A stretch of DNA of 30,818 bases from JAULUH01 sp032111745. Its GTDB lineage: Bacteria; Chloroflexota; Anaerolineae; JAAEKA01. The stretch's first letter is position 1, and each line of letters begins with the position of its first letter. The position numbers were made by a program, and so were the translations under genes. The notes beneath the pieces were generated by a model that had not been told where the DNA came from, did no database searches, and saw only the letters and a list, made by a program, of their open reading frames with translations. Shown here one piece after another: positions 24,778-30,818 of this stretch. The stretch is from positions 1-30,818 of the forward strand of contig JAULUH010000120.1 in the NCBI GenBank assembly GCA_032111745.1. Reading direction: 5' to 3'.

Positions 24778-26106
24778 ATGACGACGAAGAACCGGTGGCT
24801 CATTGGTCTGGCGTTGATCGCCGTCTTGGTGCTCATGGCCGGCTGCCAGCCTCCCGTGGTTCCGGTGCCGCCCGCAGGGCAGCCTGCCGCGATCACGCAG
24901 GAGCCAGTGGAGGAGCCCGTGACCGTCACCCTGGCCTACAACCGCTTTCTGAACACCTCGTTCACGGATGCGCCGGCGCCCATCGCCGTGATCCGGGCCG
25001 AGGTCGAGAAGCAATACCCGAACATCGAGGTCCAGCTCAACCTGATGCCTGACACCATCAACGGCATGCGCGAGGCCCTGGCGGTATGGATCACGGCCGA
25101 GGACCCCACCGTGGACATCTACGGCATGGACATGCCGTGGGTACTGGAGTTCGGCCAGGCGGGCTGGGCCCAGCCGCTGAACGACCTGGTGCCCTCGCTG
25201 GACGAGGACTTCATCCCCGCCGGGGTAGACGTCTTCTCCTACCAGGGACAGCACCTGGGCGTGCCCTTCTGGAGCAGCATCAGCGGCACCTTCTACCGCA
25301 AGGACCTGCTGGAGGCTGCCGGCTTCGAGCCCCCCGCCACCTATGATGACATGCGGGCCATCGCCGAGGCCATCATGGCTGAGAACCCCGACATGAGTGG
25401 CTTCGTGTGGCCCGGCACCAAGGACGAGGCCCTGGTGATGCACTGGTCCGAGTTCCTGCTGGGCTTCGGCGGGCAGTATTTCGACGAGGCCGGGAACTGC
25501 GCCATGAACTCGCCCGAGGGGGTGGCCGCGCTGACATACGTTGTGGACCTCATCGACAGCGGCGTGTCCCCGCGCGAGGTCACGGCCTGGGCGGGCGAGG
25601 AGGCCCGCAGCCGCTTCGTCGAGGGCAACGCCGTGTTCCTGCGCAGCAACCACGATATCGCTACCTGGCTGGACGACCCGGCGCGCTCCGCCGTCGCCGG
25701 CAAGTGGGCCGTGATGCCCAACCCGGCCCAGCCTGACGGGCAGCCCATGGGCGCCACCGGCGGCTTCGCCTTCGCCATGAACCCCTACACCGACAGCCCG
25801 GACGCCGCGGCCAAGGTGCTGCAGGTCATCGCCAGCGAGCCGGTGCAGAAGGGCTTCGCCATGGCCTGGGGCCCGGTTCAGTATTACAATGGCCTGTACG
25901 AGGACCCCGAGGTGCTGGCCGCCAACCCCAATGCCGACACCATCCAGCCCCTGCTGGAGACCGCCACCGCCCGCCCCCCCAGCACCCGCTATGCCGAGCT
26001 GTCCGACATCGTGCAGGAGGAGATCCACTCCGCCATCACCGGCATCAAGCCGGTGGCGGAAGCGCTGGATAGCATGTGCCAGCGCATCGACGCGCTGCAG
26101 CAATAA
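24778..26106 (+). CDS. Carbohydrate ABC importer, substrate-binding lipoprotein
   Basis: From ATG 24778 the product is 442 aa. The signal peptide has KNR, a hydrophobic core and the lipobox LMAGC with Cys23. A Pro-rich spacer follows, and then the family-1 sugar-binding fold: VTVTLAYNRF, EVEKQYPNIEVQL, PFWSSISGTFYRKDLLEAAGFEPP (cleft segment), GVAALTYVVDLIDSGVSP, and WAVMPNPAQPDGQPMGATGGFAFAMNP. AAGGAG eight bases before the ATG and the full lipoprotein signal argue for a separate translation start. Yet the frame is continuous with the upstream flippase-like gene, which would give an 803-aa fusion. Two permease genes and an ATPase gene follow. The sugar is unknown; the layout resembles trehalose/maltose-type importers. 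Confidence 0.9.
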   Translation: MTTKNRWLIGLALIAVLVLMAGCQPPVVPVPPAGQPAAITQEPVEEPVTVTLAYNRFLNTSFTDAPAPIAVIRAEVEKQYPNIEVQLNLMPDTINGMREALAVWITAEDPTVDIYGMDMPWVLEFGQAGWAQPLNDLVPSLDEDFIPAGVDVFSYQGQHLGVPFWSSISGTFYRKDLLEAAGFEPPATYDDMRAIAEAIMAENPDMSGFVWPGTKDEALVMHWSEFLLGFGGQYFDEAGNCAMNSPEGVAALTYVVDLIDSGVSPREVTAWAGEEARSRFVEGNAVFLRSNHDIATWLDDPARSAVAGKWAVMPNPAQPDGQPMGATGGFAFAMNPYTDSPDAAAKVLQVIASEPVQKGFAMAWGPVQYYNGLYEDPEVLAANPNADTIQPLLETATARPPSTRYAELSDIVQEEIHSAITGIKPVAEALDSMCQRIDALQQ

Positions 26107-26117
26107 CCGGACCCTAT

Positions 26118-26162
26118 GGGTCACCGTTGGTGTGGCGGCAGCCATCAGGCCAACGGTGACCC
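26118..26162 (+). repeat. Strong hairpin between binding-protein and permease genes
   Basis: A perfect 13-bp inverted repeat, GGGTCACCGTTGG (26118-26130) and CCAACGGTGACCC (26150-26162), encloses a 19-base loop. It starts 11 bases after the binding-protein stop. Such structures often protect the upstream mRNA or reduce read-through, so that the binding protein is made in excess over the permeases. Confidence 0.75.
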
Positions 26163-26163
26163 T

Positions 26164-26181
26164 CCTCATCCTCATCCTCAT
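26164..26181 (+). repeat. Three copies of CCTCAT
   Basis: CCTCAT is repeated three times directly after the hairpin and six bases before the GGAG (26187-26190) of the first permease gene. Slippage here would change spacing in the leader but no coding frame. Confidence 0.6.
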
Positions 26182-26198
26182 CCCCTGGAGACCAGGCC

Positions 26199-27089
26199 AT
26201 GCGACAGCGCGAGCCTGTGATCGCCGTGCTCTTTCTCATCCCGGCTTTCCTGGCGCTGACCGTCTTCCTGTACTACCCCATCGTCCAGACCGGTCTGTAC
26301 AGCCTGTTCGAGCTGAACTACACCACCAACCTGGCTCGAGGGACCTTAGTCGGCCTGGGCAACTACGCCAGCGTGCTCAGCAGCCGGCAGTTCTGGGGCT
26401 CCATGGGGTTCACCCTCTATTTCACCTTGATGGCGGTCTCCCTGGAGTTCGTGATCGGCCTGGCCATGGCGCTGGCCACCTTCTGGGTGGTGCCTGCGCT
26501 GCGCGGCATCCTGCGGGCCATCATCGTGGTGCCCTGGGCCATCCCCGCCATCATCCAGGCCTCGATCTGGAAGTGGCTCTACAACAGCGACGTCGGCCTG
26601 ATCGGCGATGTCCTGGTGCGGCTGGGGTTGGTCGACCAGCCACCCCTCTTCCTGGCTGACCCGCAGCTGGCCGGCCTGAGCGTAATCGTGGCTTACGTGT
26701 GGAAGGGCGCGTCCATCGCGGCCATCTTCCTCATGGGTGGCCTGGCCATGGTGCCTCCGCACCTGATCGACGCCGCCCAGGTCGACGGCGCGGGCCCCTG
26801 GCTGCGGCTGCGGCGCATCACCCTGCCACTGATTCTGCCCACCATCCTGGTGACCTTGCTCTTTCGCACCATCGACGCGCTGCGGGTGTTCGACATCGTC
26901 TACGGCCTGACCAACGGCGGGCCTGGCAACACCACCGAGACCATCAGCTCCTTCGCCTACAAGTTCTATTTCAAGTTCTCCCAGTTCGGCACCGGCTCGG
27001 CCTACGCCATCGTCATCTTCCTGGCCGTCATGACCCTCAGCTACCTGTACATCCGCCGCATCCAGCCCCACCTGCGCTTTCGCACCTGA
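26199..27089 (+). CDS. Carbohydrate ABC importer permease, MalF/ThuF type
   Basis: The product is 296 aa with six membrane segments, the first at about 8-28. The conserved cytoplasmic EAA loop that contacts the ATPase is DAAQVDGAGPWLRLRRITLP, around residues 190-209. The later stretch FDIVYGLTNGGPGNTTETIS is typical of the MalF/ThuF/UgpA-type subunit of sugar importers. GGAG at 26187-26190 sits eight bases before the ATG. The second permease gene begins nine bases after the stop. It forms the membrane channel together with the product of 27099-27953. Confidence 0.92.
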   Translation: MRQREPVIAVLFLIPAFLALTVFLYYPIVQTGLYSLFELNYTTNLARGTLVGLGNYASVLSSRQFWGSMGFTLYFTLMAVSLEFVIGLAMALATFWVVPALRGILRAIIVVPWAIPAIIQASIWKWLYNSDVGLIGDVLVRLGLVDQPPLFLADPQLAGLSVIVAYVWKGASIAAIFLMGGLAMVPPHLIDAAQVDGAGPWLRLRRITLPLILPTILVTLLFRTIDALRVFDIVYGLTNGGPGNTTETISSFAYKFYFKFSQFGTGSAYAIVIFLAVMTLSYLYIRRIQPHLRFRT

Positions 27090-27098
27090 GCCCAGACT

Positions 27099-27953
27099 AT
27101 GCGCCGCCGGCTCTATCCCTACCGCAAGTCCATCCATACGGCCGCCTCCGTGGCTGTGACCGTCCTGGTGGCCCTGTTCTGCCTGACACCCCTGTACTGG
27201 ATCCTGCTGACGTCGCTCAAGGAGCCCGGCACGGAATTTCGCCTGCCCGTGCGCTACCTGCCGGTGGACATCTCCCTGGAGAGCTACCAGGTGGTGTTGG
27301 GGCCGGACTTCCGCATGCAGGATGCCATCCGCAACAGCCTGATCGTGTCCTCGGCGGTGACCATCGGCGCCCTGCTCCTGGCCGCTCTGGCCGCCTATGC
27401 CATCGCCCGCCTGCGCTTTCGCTACAAGATCCAATCGCTGTTGCTGATCCAGGCCGGTGGCATGGTGCCGGCCATCGTAGTGATCGCGCCAACCTTCGTG
27501 TTGGTCCGGTCTCTGGGCCTGCTATCCACCCTGCCCGGCCTGATCCTGCCCAACATCGCCTACAGCATCCCCCTGAGCACCTGGCTCATGGCCAGCTACT
27601 TCGCCAACCTGCCCTTCGAGCTGGAGGACGCGGCCAAGGTGGATGGCTACCCACCGCTGCAGGTCTTCTGGCGGGTGATGCTGCCCCTGGCCGCGCCCGG
27701 GCTCTTCTCGGCGGGCGTGCTGGTGTTCCTGGGGTCCTGGGGCGAGTTCATGCTGGCGCTGACGGTGAGCCTGGGGCTGCCCCAGGCCCAGACCGTGCCC
27801 GTGGCCGTAATGAGCTTCAGCCAGGCCTTCCAGCTGCAGTGGGCCTGGGTGTCGGCCGGCATTGTGCTCTCGCTGATCCCGGTGATCGCCCTGGTGCTGG
27901 TCTTCCAGCGCTGGGTGATCCAGGGGCTGACTGCGGGCGCGGTCAAATACTGA
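27099..27953 (+). CDS. Carbohydrate ABC importer permease, MalG/ThuG type
   Basis: The product is 284 aa with six membrane segments. The N-terminus is basic (RRRLYPYRKS) and is followed by VTVLVALFCLTPLYWILLTS and the usual periplasmic loop PVRYLPVDISLESYQVVL. AAYAIARLRF and the EAA loop EDAAKVDGYPPLQVFWRVML (about residues 177-196) mark the MalG class. The C-terminus ends QRWVIQGLTAGAVKY, the typical 'GLTaGAVKG'-like tail of this family. Ribosome binding is weak, so it is probably translated by coupling with the first permease nine bases upstream. The ATPase gene starts 16 bases after its stop. Confidence 0.92.
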   Translation: MRRRLYPYRKSIHTAASVAVTVLVALFCLTPLYWILLTSLKEPGTEFRLPVRYLPVDISLESYQVVLGPDFRMQDAIRNSLIVSSAVTIGALLLAALAAYAIARLRFRYKIQSLLLIQAGGMVPAIVVIAPTFVLVRSLGLLSTLPGLILPNIAYSIPLSTWLMASYFANLPFELEDAAKVDGYPPLQVFWRVMLPLAAPGLFSAGVLVFLGSWGEFMLALTVSLGLPQAQTVPVAVMSFSQAFQLQWAWVSAGIVLSLIPVIALVLVFQRWVIQGLTAGAVKY

Positions 27954-27969
27954 TGGGGGGAGGCCTTCG

Positions 27970-29064
27970 ATGACCCAGGTACGCGTGGCGGGCATCACGA
28001 AGCGCTTTGGCGATGTGACCGCCGTGGACGACGTGAGCTGGGACTTTGCCGACGGCCGGCTCACGGTGATGGTGGGGCCCTCAGGTTGCGGCAAGACGAC
28101 CCTGCTGCGCATCATCGCCGGCCTGGAGGAGGCCACGGCCGGGGAGGTCCTGATCGCCGGGCAGCCGGTGAACCACATCCCGCCCTGGGAGCGCAACACG
28201 GCCATGGTCTTCCAGAGCTACGCGCTGTATCCCCACATGACCGTGTTCGACAACATGGCCTTCCCCCTGCGGGCGCGCAAGATGAGCAAGGAGGACATCC
28301 GGCGCCAGGTGGAGCGCACGGCGCAGGCGCTGGACATCGCCGGCCTGCTACACCGCAAGCCCCGGGAGCTCTCGGGTGGCCAGATGCAGCGCGTCGCGGT
28401 GGGCCGGGCCATCGTGCGCCAGCCGGACGTCTTCCTGATGGACGAGCCGCTGTCCAACCTGGACGCCAAGCTGCGGGTCGACATGCGGGGCGAGCTCAGG
28501 CGCCTGCAGGCGGAGCTGGGGGTCACCACCATCTACGTCACCCACGACCAGGCCGAGGCCATGACCATGGCGGACACCCTGCTGGTAATGCGCGACGGCC
28601 GCATCCAACAGTCGGGTGATCCGGAGTCCATCTACTGGCGGCCGCGCAACGTCTTCGTGGCCGGCTTCATCGGCAGCCCCCCCATGAACTTCATCCCCTG
28701 CCGCTACGATCCGGCGGGCCACACCCTGGTGGCAGCTGGCACCCCCTTTCCCCTGCCGGTCCGGCTGGCCGATGCGCTCTCGCGACAGCCTCACGACAGG
28801 CTCCTGCTCGGCCTCCGGCCCGAGGACCTGACGGTTAGCCTGAAGCCTCAAGCCGGAGCCATTCCTGCGCGCACGTACGTGGCGGAGCCCCTGGGGCGGG
28901 AGACCCTGCTGCTGCTGGATGGCGACTTCCTGCCACCCGGCCAGCACCTGCGCGCGATCGCCGCGGCAGGCGTCCGGCCGGCCATGGGCGAGACAGTCTG
29001 GCTGACCTATGCTGCCGAGCGCATGCACCTGTTCGATGAAAATAGCGGGGAAGCCATCTCCTGA
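27970..29064 (+). CDS. Carbohydrate ABC importer ATPase (UgpC/MsmK/MalK type)
   Basis: The product is 364 aa. Walker A is GPSGCGKTT (36-44), the Q-loop is Gln82, the signature LSGGQ (134-138), Walker B VFLMDEP (154-160), the D-loop SNLD and the switch His192 (VTHDQ). From about 238 a C-terminal TOBE/MalK-like regulatory domain follows (GSPPMNFIPC, then LLGLRPEDL). The whole length fits CUT1 importer ATPases, which can serve more than one sugar transporter; it may therefore also energise an importer that uses the binding protein of 5944-7386. GGGGAGG is seven bases before the ATG. It is the last gene of the binding protein-permease-permease-ATPase set. No clear terminator follows. Confidence 0.95.
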   Translation: MTQVRVAGITKRFGDVTAVDDVSWDFADGRLTVMVGPSGCGKTTLLRIIAGLEEATAGEVLIAGQPVNHIPPWERNTAMVFQSYALYPHMTVFDNMAFPLRARKMSKEDIRRQVERTAQALDIAGLLHRKPRELSGGQMQRVAVGRAIVRQPDVFLMDEPLSNLDAKLRVDMRGELRRLQAELGVTTIYVTHDQAEAMTMADTLLVMRDGRIQQSGDPESIYWRPRNVFVAGFIGSPPMNFIPCRYDPAGHTLVAAGTPFPLPVRLADALSRQPHDRLLLGLRPEDLTVSLKPQAGAIPARTYVAEPLGRETLLLLDGDFLPPGQHLRAIAAAGVRPAMGETVWLTYAAERMHLFDENSGEAIS

Positions 29065-29110
29065 GCGGCACTGCGCGGCCGGACCAGCTACTTGTGCGAC
29101 TTCGCGCAAT

Positions 29111-29152
29111 ATGATGTAGATCATACTGCCCTGGCTCGTTTACCCTTATAAT
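29111..29152 (+). promoter_or_regulatory. FNR/CRP-type site and promoter of the di-haem peroxidase gene
   Basis: A perfect TATAAT lies at 29147-29152, with a poor -35 at the right distance (TACTGC). The palindrome ATGAT-GTAG-ATCAT (29111-29124) resembles the FNR consensus TTGAT-N4-ATCAA, keeping both TGAT/ATCA halves. If transcription begins at 29159, the palindrome is centred at -41.5, the classic class-II activator position. The weak -35 fits an activator-dependent promoter. Oxygen- or redox-dependent control of a cytochrome c peroxidase would match what is known in Proteobacteria; here it is inference. Confidence 0.5.
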
Positions 29153-29158
29153 TGTACT

Positions 29159-29342
29159 ATATTTCACAGTTGGTCGCCTGCACCAGACGGTAGAGCAGTT
29201 GGCGGGGTCGTCTCGGTATTCGGTGGGCAAGCCGCCAGCACATCTACCGTGCTGATCCATGCTGGCGATAGCTGTGCCTTTGTTCAGCTGTCCCCCATCC
29301 CCTGGCTATCGCAAATAGCCCAAGTACCGAGGAGGTACCCCC
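29159..29342 (+). promoter_or_regulatory. Structured 184-base leader of the di-haem peroxidase gene
   Basis: The leader has an 8-bp inverted repeat GCGATAGC (29265-29272) / GCTATCGC (29305-29312) around a 32-base loop. A small hairpin GTACC-GAGGA-GGTAC (29324-29338) also takes part of the ribosome site GAGGAGG (29329-29335) into its loop and stem. I recognised no known riboswitch. Confidence 0.35.
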
Positions 29343-30608
29343 ATGACCCGGAGAAAGTTCCTCATAGGCCTAGTCGCCTGCTCTGCCCTCCTGCTGCTGG
29401 CTGCGCTGACCGTGTCAGCGCAGTACGACACGCCGATCGAGGAGTTGGGCGACTCGATTTTCGACGATCCAAATCTATCCATTAACCGCAATCAGTCCTG
29501 TGCCACCTGCCATGCCTCCGAGGCAGGTACCACCGGTGCTGACCCTGACATCAATGCGCATGGCGCCGTATATGAGGGCTCGATTCCCGGCCGCTTCGGC
29601 GATCGCAAGCCGCCCAGCTCCGCATACGCCGCTCAGAGTCCCATCCTGTACGTGGATAAAAAGGGCACTTGGGTCGGCGGTAACTTCTGGGACGGCCGAG
29701 CCACGGGTGAGAGACTGGGCAACCCGGCCGCCGACCAGGCCCAGGGCCCCTTCTTGAATCCGGTAGAGCAGGCCTTGCCTGACAGCGCCTGCGTGGTCTA
29801 TCGGGTTTGCACGGCGACCTATCCGGTAACGTTTGAGGACGTCTGGGGGCCCGATGCCTGTGATATTGCCTGGCCCGTCGATGTCGACACGGTGTGCGGA
29901 ATGGAGGGTGGCACCGTTGGCCTTGCTCCCGAAGACCGCGCCAAGTCCGACATAGCCTACGACAACATCGCCTTCTCTATTGCAGCCTACGAGTCCTCGC
30001 GCAAGGTCAACCCCTTCACCTCCAAGTTCGACTACACAAAGACCGGCGCGGCCAAGCTCACCAAAGAGGAGCAGAGGGGCTACGCCCTCTTCCGCGGCAA
30101 GGGCATGTGCCACCGTTGCCACATCTCCAACGGCCAGCAGCCCCTCTTCACCGACTACACCTTCGACAATCTGGGTTTACCCAAGAACCCGGAAAACCCG
30201 GTGTACGACTACAACCCTGACTTTGTCGACCTCGGCCTGGGTGGCTTCCTGGCCACACGGGCGGATTACGCCGCCTATGCCGACGCCAACATGGGCAAGC
30301 ACAAGGTGCCCACGCTGCGTAACGTAGACAAGGGCTCGGCGGACTTCGTCAAGGCCTACGGCCACAACGGCTACTTCAAATCCCTGGAGGGCATCGTCAA
30401 CTTCTACAACACCCGGGACGTCAAGCCCGTCTGCCCCGGGGATTACACAGAGGCCCAGGCCATGGCAGCCAACTGCTGGCCGGCGCCGGAGGTCGCAGAG
30501 AACGTCAACACCGGCGAGCTGGGCAACCTCGGCCTGACGCCGGACGAGGAGGCCGCCATCGTGGCCTTTCTCAAGACCCTGTCGGACGGCTACATGCCCG
30601 AGAAGTAG
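29343..30608 (+). CDS. Di-haem cytochrome c peroxidase / MauG-family protein
   Basis: The product is 421 aa with an N-terminal signal peptide (TRRKFLIG, then a Leu/Ala core, likely cut after VSA near residue 26). There are two c-type haem motifs: CATCH (Cys53, Cys56, His57) and CHRCH (Cys256, Cys259, His260). WDGRATG (about 116-122) and KVPTLRNV are family hallmarks; a Met just before (ANMGKHKVP) may be a distal haem ligand. The protein should sit outside the membrane and reduce peroxide or oxidise a substrate. Between the haems, residues 145-190 form an insert with four Cys (150, 156, 173, 185), and two more Cys occur near 365-385; disulfides are likely. This makes it longer than the roughly 330-aa classical peroxidases. 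GAGGAGG is seven bases before the ATG. Confidence 0.88.
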   Translation: MTRRKFLIGLVACSALLLLAALTVSAQYDTPIEELGDSIFDDPNLSINRNQSCATCHASEAGTTGADPDINAHGAVYEGSIPGRFGDRKPPSSAYAAQSPILYVDKKGTWVGGNFWDGRATGERLGNPAADQAQGPFLNPVEQALPDSACVVYRVCTATYPVTFEDVWGPDACDIAWPVDVDTVCGMEGGTVGLAPEDRAKSDIAYDNIAFSIAAYESSRKVNPFTSKFDYTKTGAAKLTKEEQRGYALFRGKGMCHRCHISNGQQPLFTDYTFDNLGLPKNPENPVYDYNPDFVDLGLGGFLATRADYAAYADANMGKHKVPTLRNVDKGSADFVKAYGHNGYFKSLEGIVNFYNTRDVKPVCPGDYTEAQAMAANCWPAPEVAENVNTGELGNLGLTPDEEAAIVAFLKTLSDGYMPEK

Positions 30609-30611
30609 GCG

Positions 30612-30700
30612 GCCGGCGCGCCGGCTGGACGCTTTGCCGCCTGCGGGCTTTCATGCCCGGTGCAGGCACGGGGGCAGGGTCAAACGGCCTTGCCCCGTGC
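30612..30700 (+). terminator. Palindrome and long hairpin after the di-haem peroxidase gene
   Basis: GCCGGCGCGCCGGC (30612-30625) is a perfect 14-base palindrome four bases after the stop. A second structure at 30666-30700 pairs GCACGGGG with CCCCGTGC, extended inward past one bulged G by about five more pairs. Neither is followed by a T run, so termination is plausible but unproven. Confidence 0.5.
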
Positions 30701-30746
30701 TCTTCAGGGCGTGTTTGATGACAGATGGGGCGTGCGCGAGCAGAGT

Positions 30747-30795
30747 TCCCATTAACCAGGCTTTTCCCATTGAAACAATCAATGGGTTAATGGGA
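30747..30795. repeat. Nested inverted repeats at the right edge
   Basis: TCCCATTAACC (30747-30757) and GGTTAATGGGA (30785-30795) are a perfect 11-bp inverted repeat. Inside it CCCATTGA (30766-30773) and TCAATGGG (30779-30786) form a perfect 8-bp hairpin with loop AACAA; the two right arms overlap by two bases. The word CCCATT or its complement AATGGG thus occurs four times in 50 bases. The structure resembles a regulator-binding array, a terminator or the end of a small mobile repeat. Confidence 0.6.
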
Positions 30796-30813
30796 GAGAG
30801 GGACCGGACAGCC

Positions 30814-30818
30814 ATGAA
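30814..30818 (+). CDS. Possible start of a further gene, cut by the window
   Basis: An ATG at 30814 follows GAGAGGGACC by about ten bases. Only the first codon and two bases are visible, so this is a guess from position alone. Confidence 0.2.

Overview
The window is GC-rich and gene-dense. Its mix of genes suggests a bacterium of the phylum Chloroflexota, probably Anaerolineae or Caldilineae-like: multi-FAS1 lipoproteins, several sugar-type ABC binding lipoproteins, an MFS-HEAT fusion, and a PDZ/7TM/GAF membrane sensor. This assignment is inference from gene content; no rRNA or other marker gene is present. Promoters readable on both strands share one sigma-70-like form: a TTGAC- or TTGCCT-type -35, 17 bases, then TATAAT, TACAAT, TATACT or TAGACT.

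Left part (1-5.5 kb): the 3' end of an arylsulfotransferase-like gene, a secreted protein with two PPC-like halves, then a promoter driving an iron-sulfur electron-transfer subunit and a Cys-type formate dehydrogenase catalytic subunit. A HAD phosphatase/phosphomutase faces them. The matching NADH/FMN subunit, a NuoE-NuoF fusion, lies 6 kb away on the other strand (10.8-12.95 kb) with its own near-consensus promoter. Together the three could form an NAD-dependent formate dehydrogenase.

Middle (5.8-15.3 kb): a three-gene operon encodes a Tat-type solute-binding lipoprotein, a dCACHE sensor with a SpoIIE/RsbU-type phosphatase domain that has lost metal-binding aspartates, and a PDZ/multi-TM/GAF protein. 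No permease or ATPase is nearby, so this looks more like a sensing module than a transporter. The NuoEF fusion and an MFS-HEAT transporter follow on the minus strand.

15.4-21.2 kb: two membrane-anchored alpha/beta hydrolases, a four-domain FAS1 lipoprotein, then a redoxin whose frame is interrupted by one TGA exactly where the first Cys of a CPxC motif belongs. The frame stays open to an ATGA overlap with the next gene, an SDR oxidoreductase, and SECIS-like hairpins follow the TGA. This is a strong selenoprotein candidate and the most interesting item in the window. A small PPC-like secreted protein ends the group.

21.2-30.8 kb: galE (minus), diverging from a CDP-alcohol phosphatidyltransferase and an LPG-synthase-type membrane protein. 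The latter has no stop codon before a downstream sugar-binding lipoprotein, followed by two permeases and an ATPase (complete carbohydrate ABC importer). Last is a di-haem cytochrome c peroxidase/MauG-type protein with an FNR-like palindrome centred at -41.5. The right edge carries a nested inverted repeat of unknown nature.
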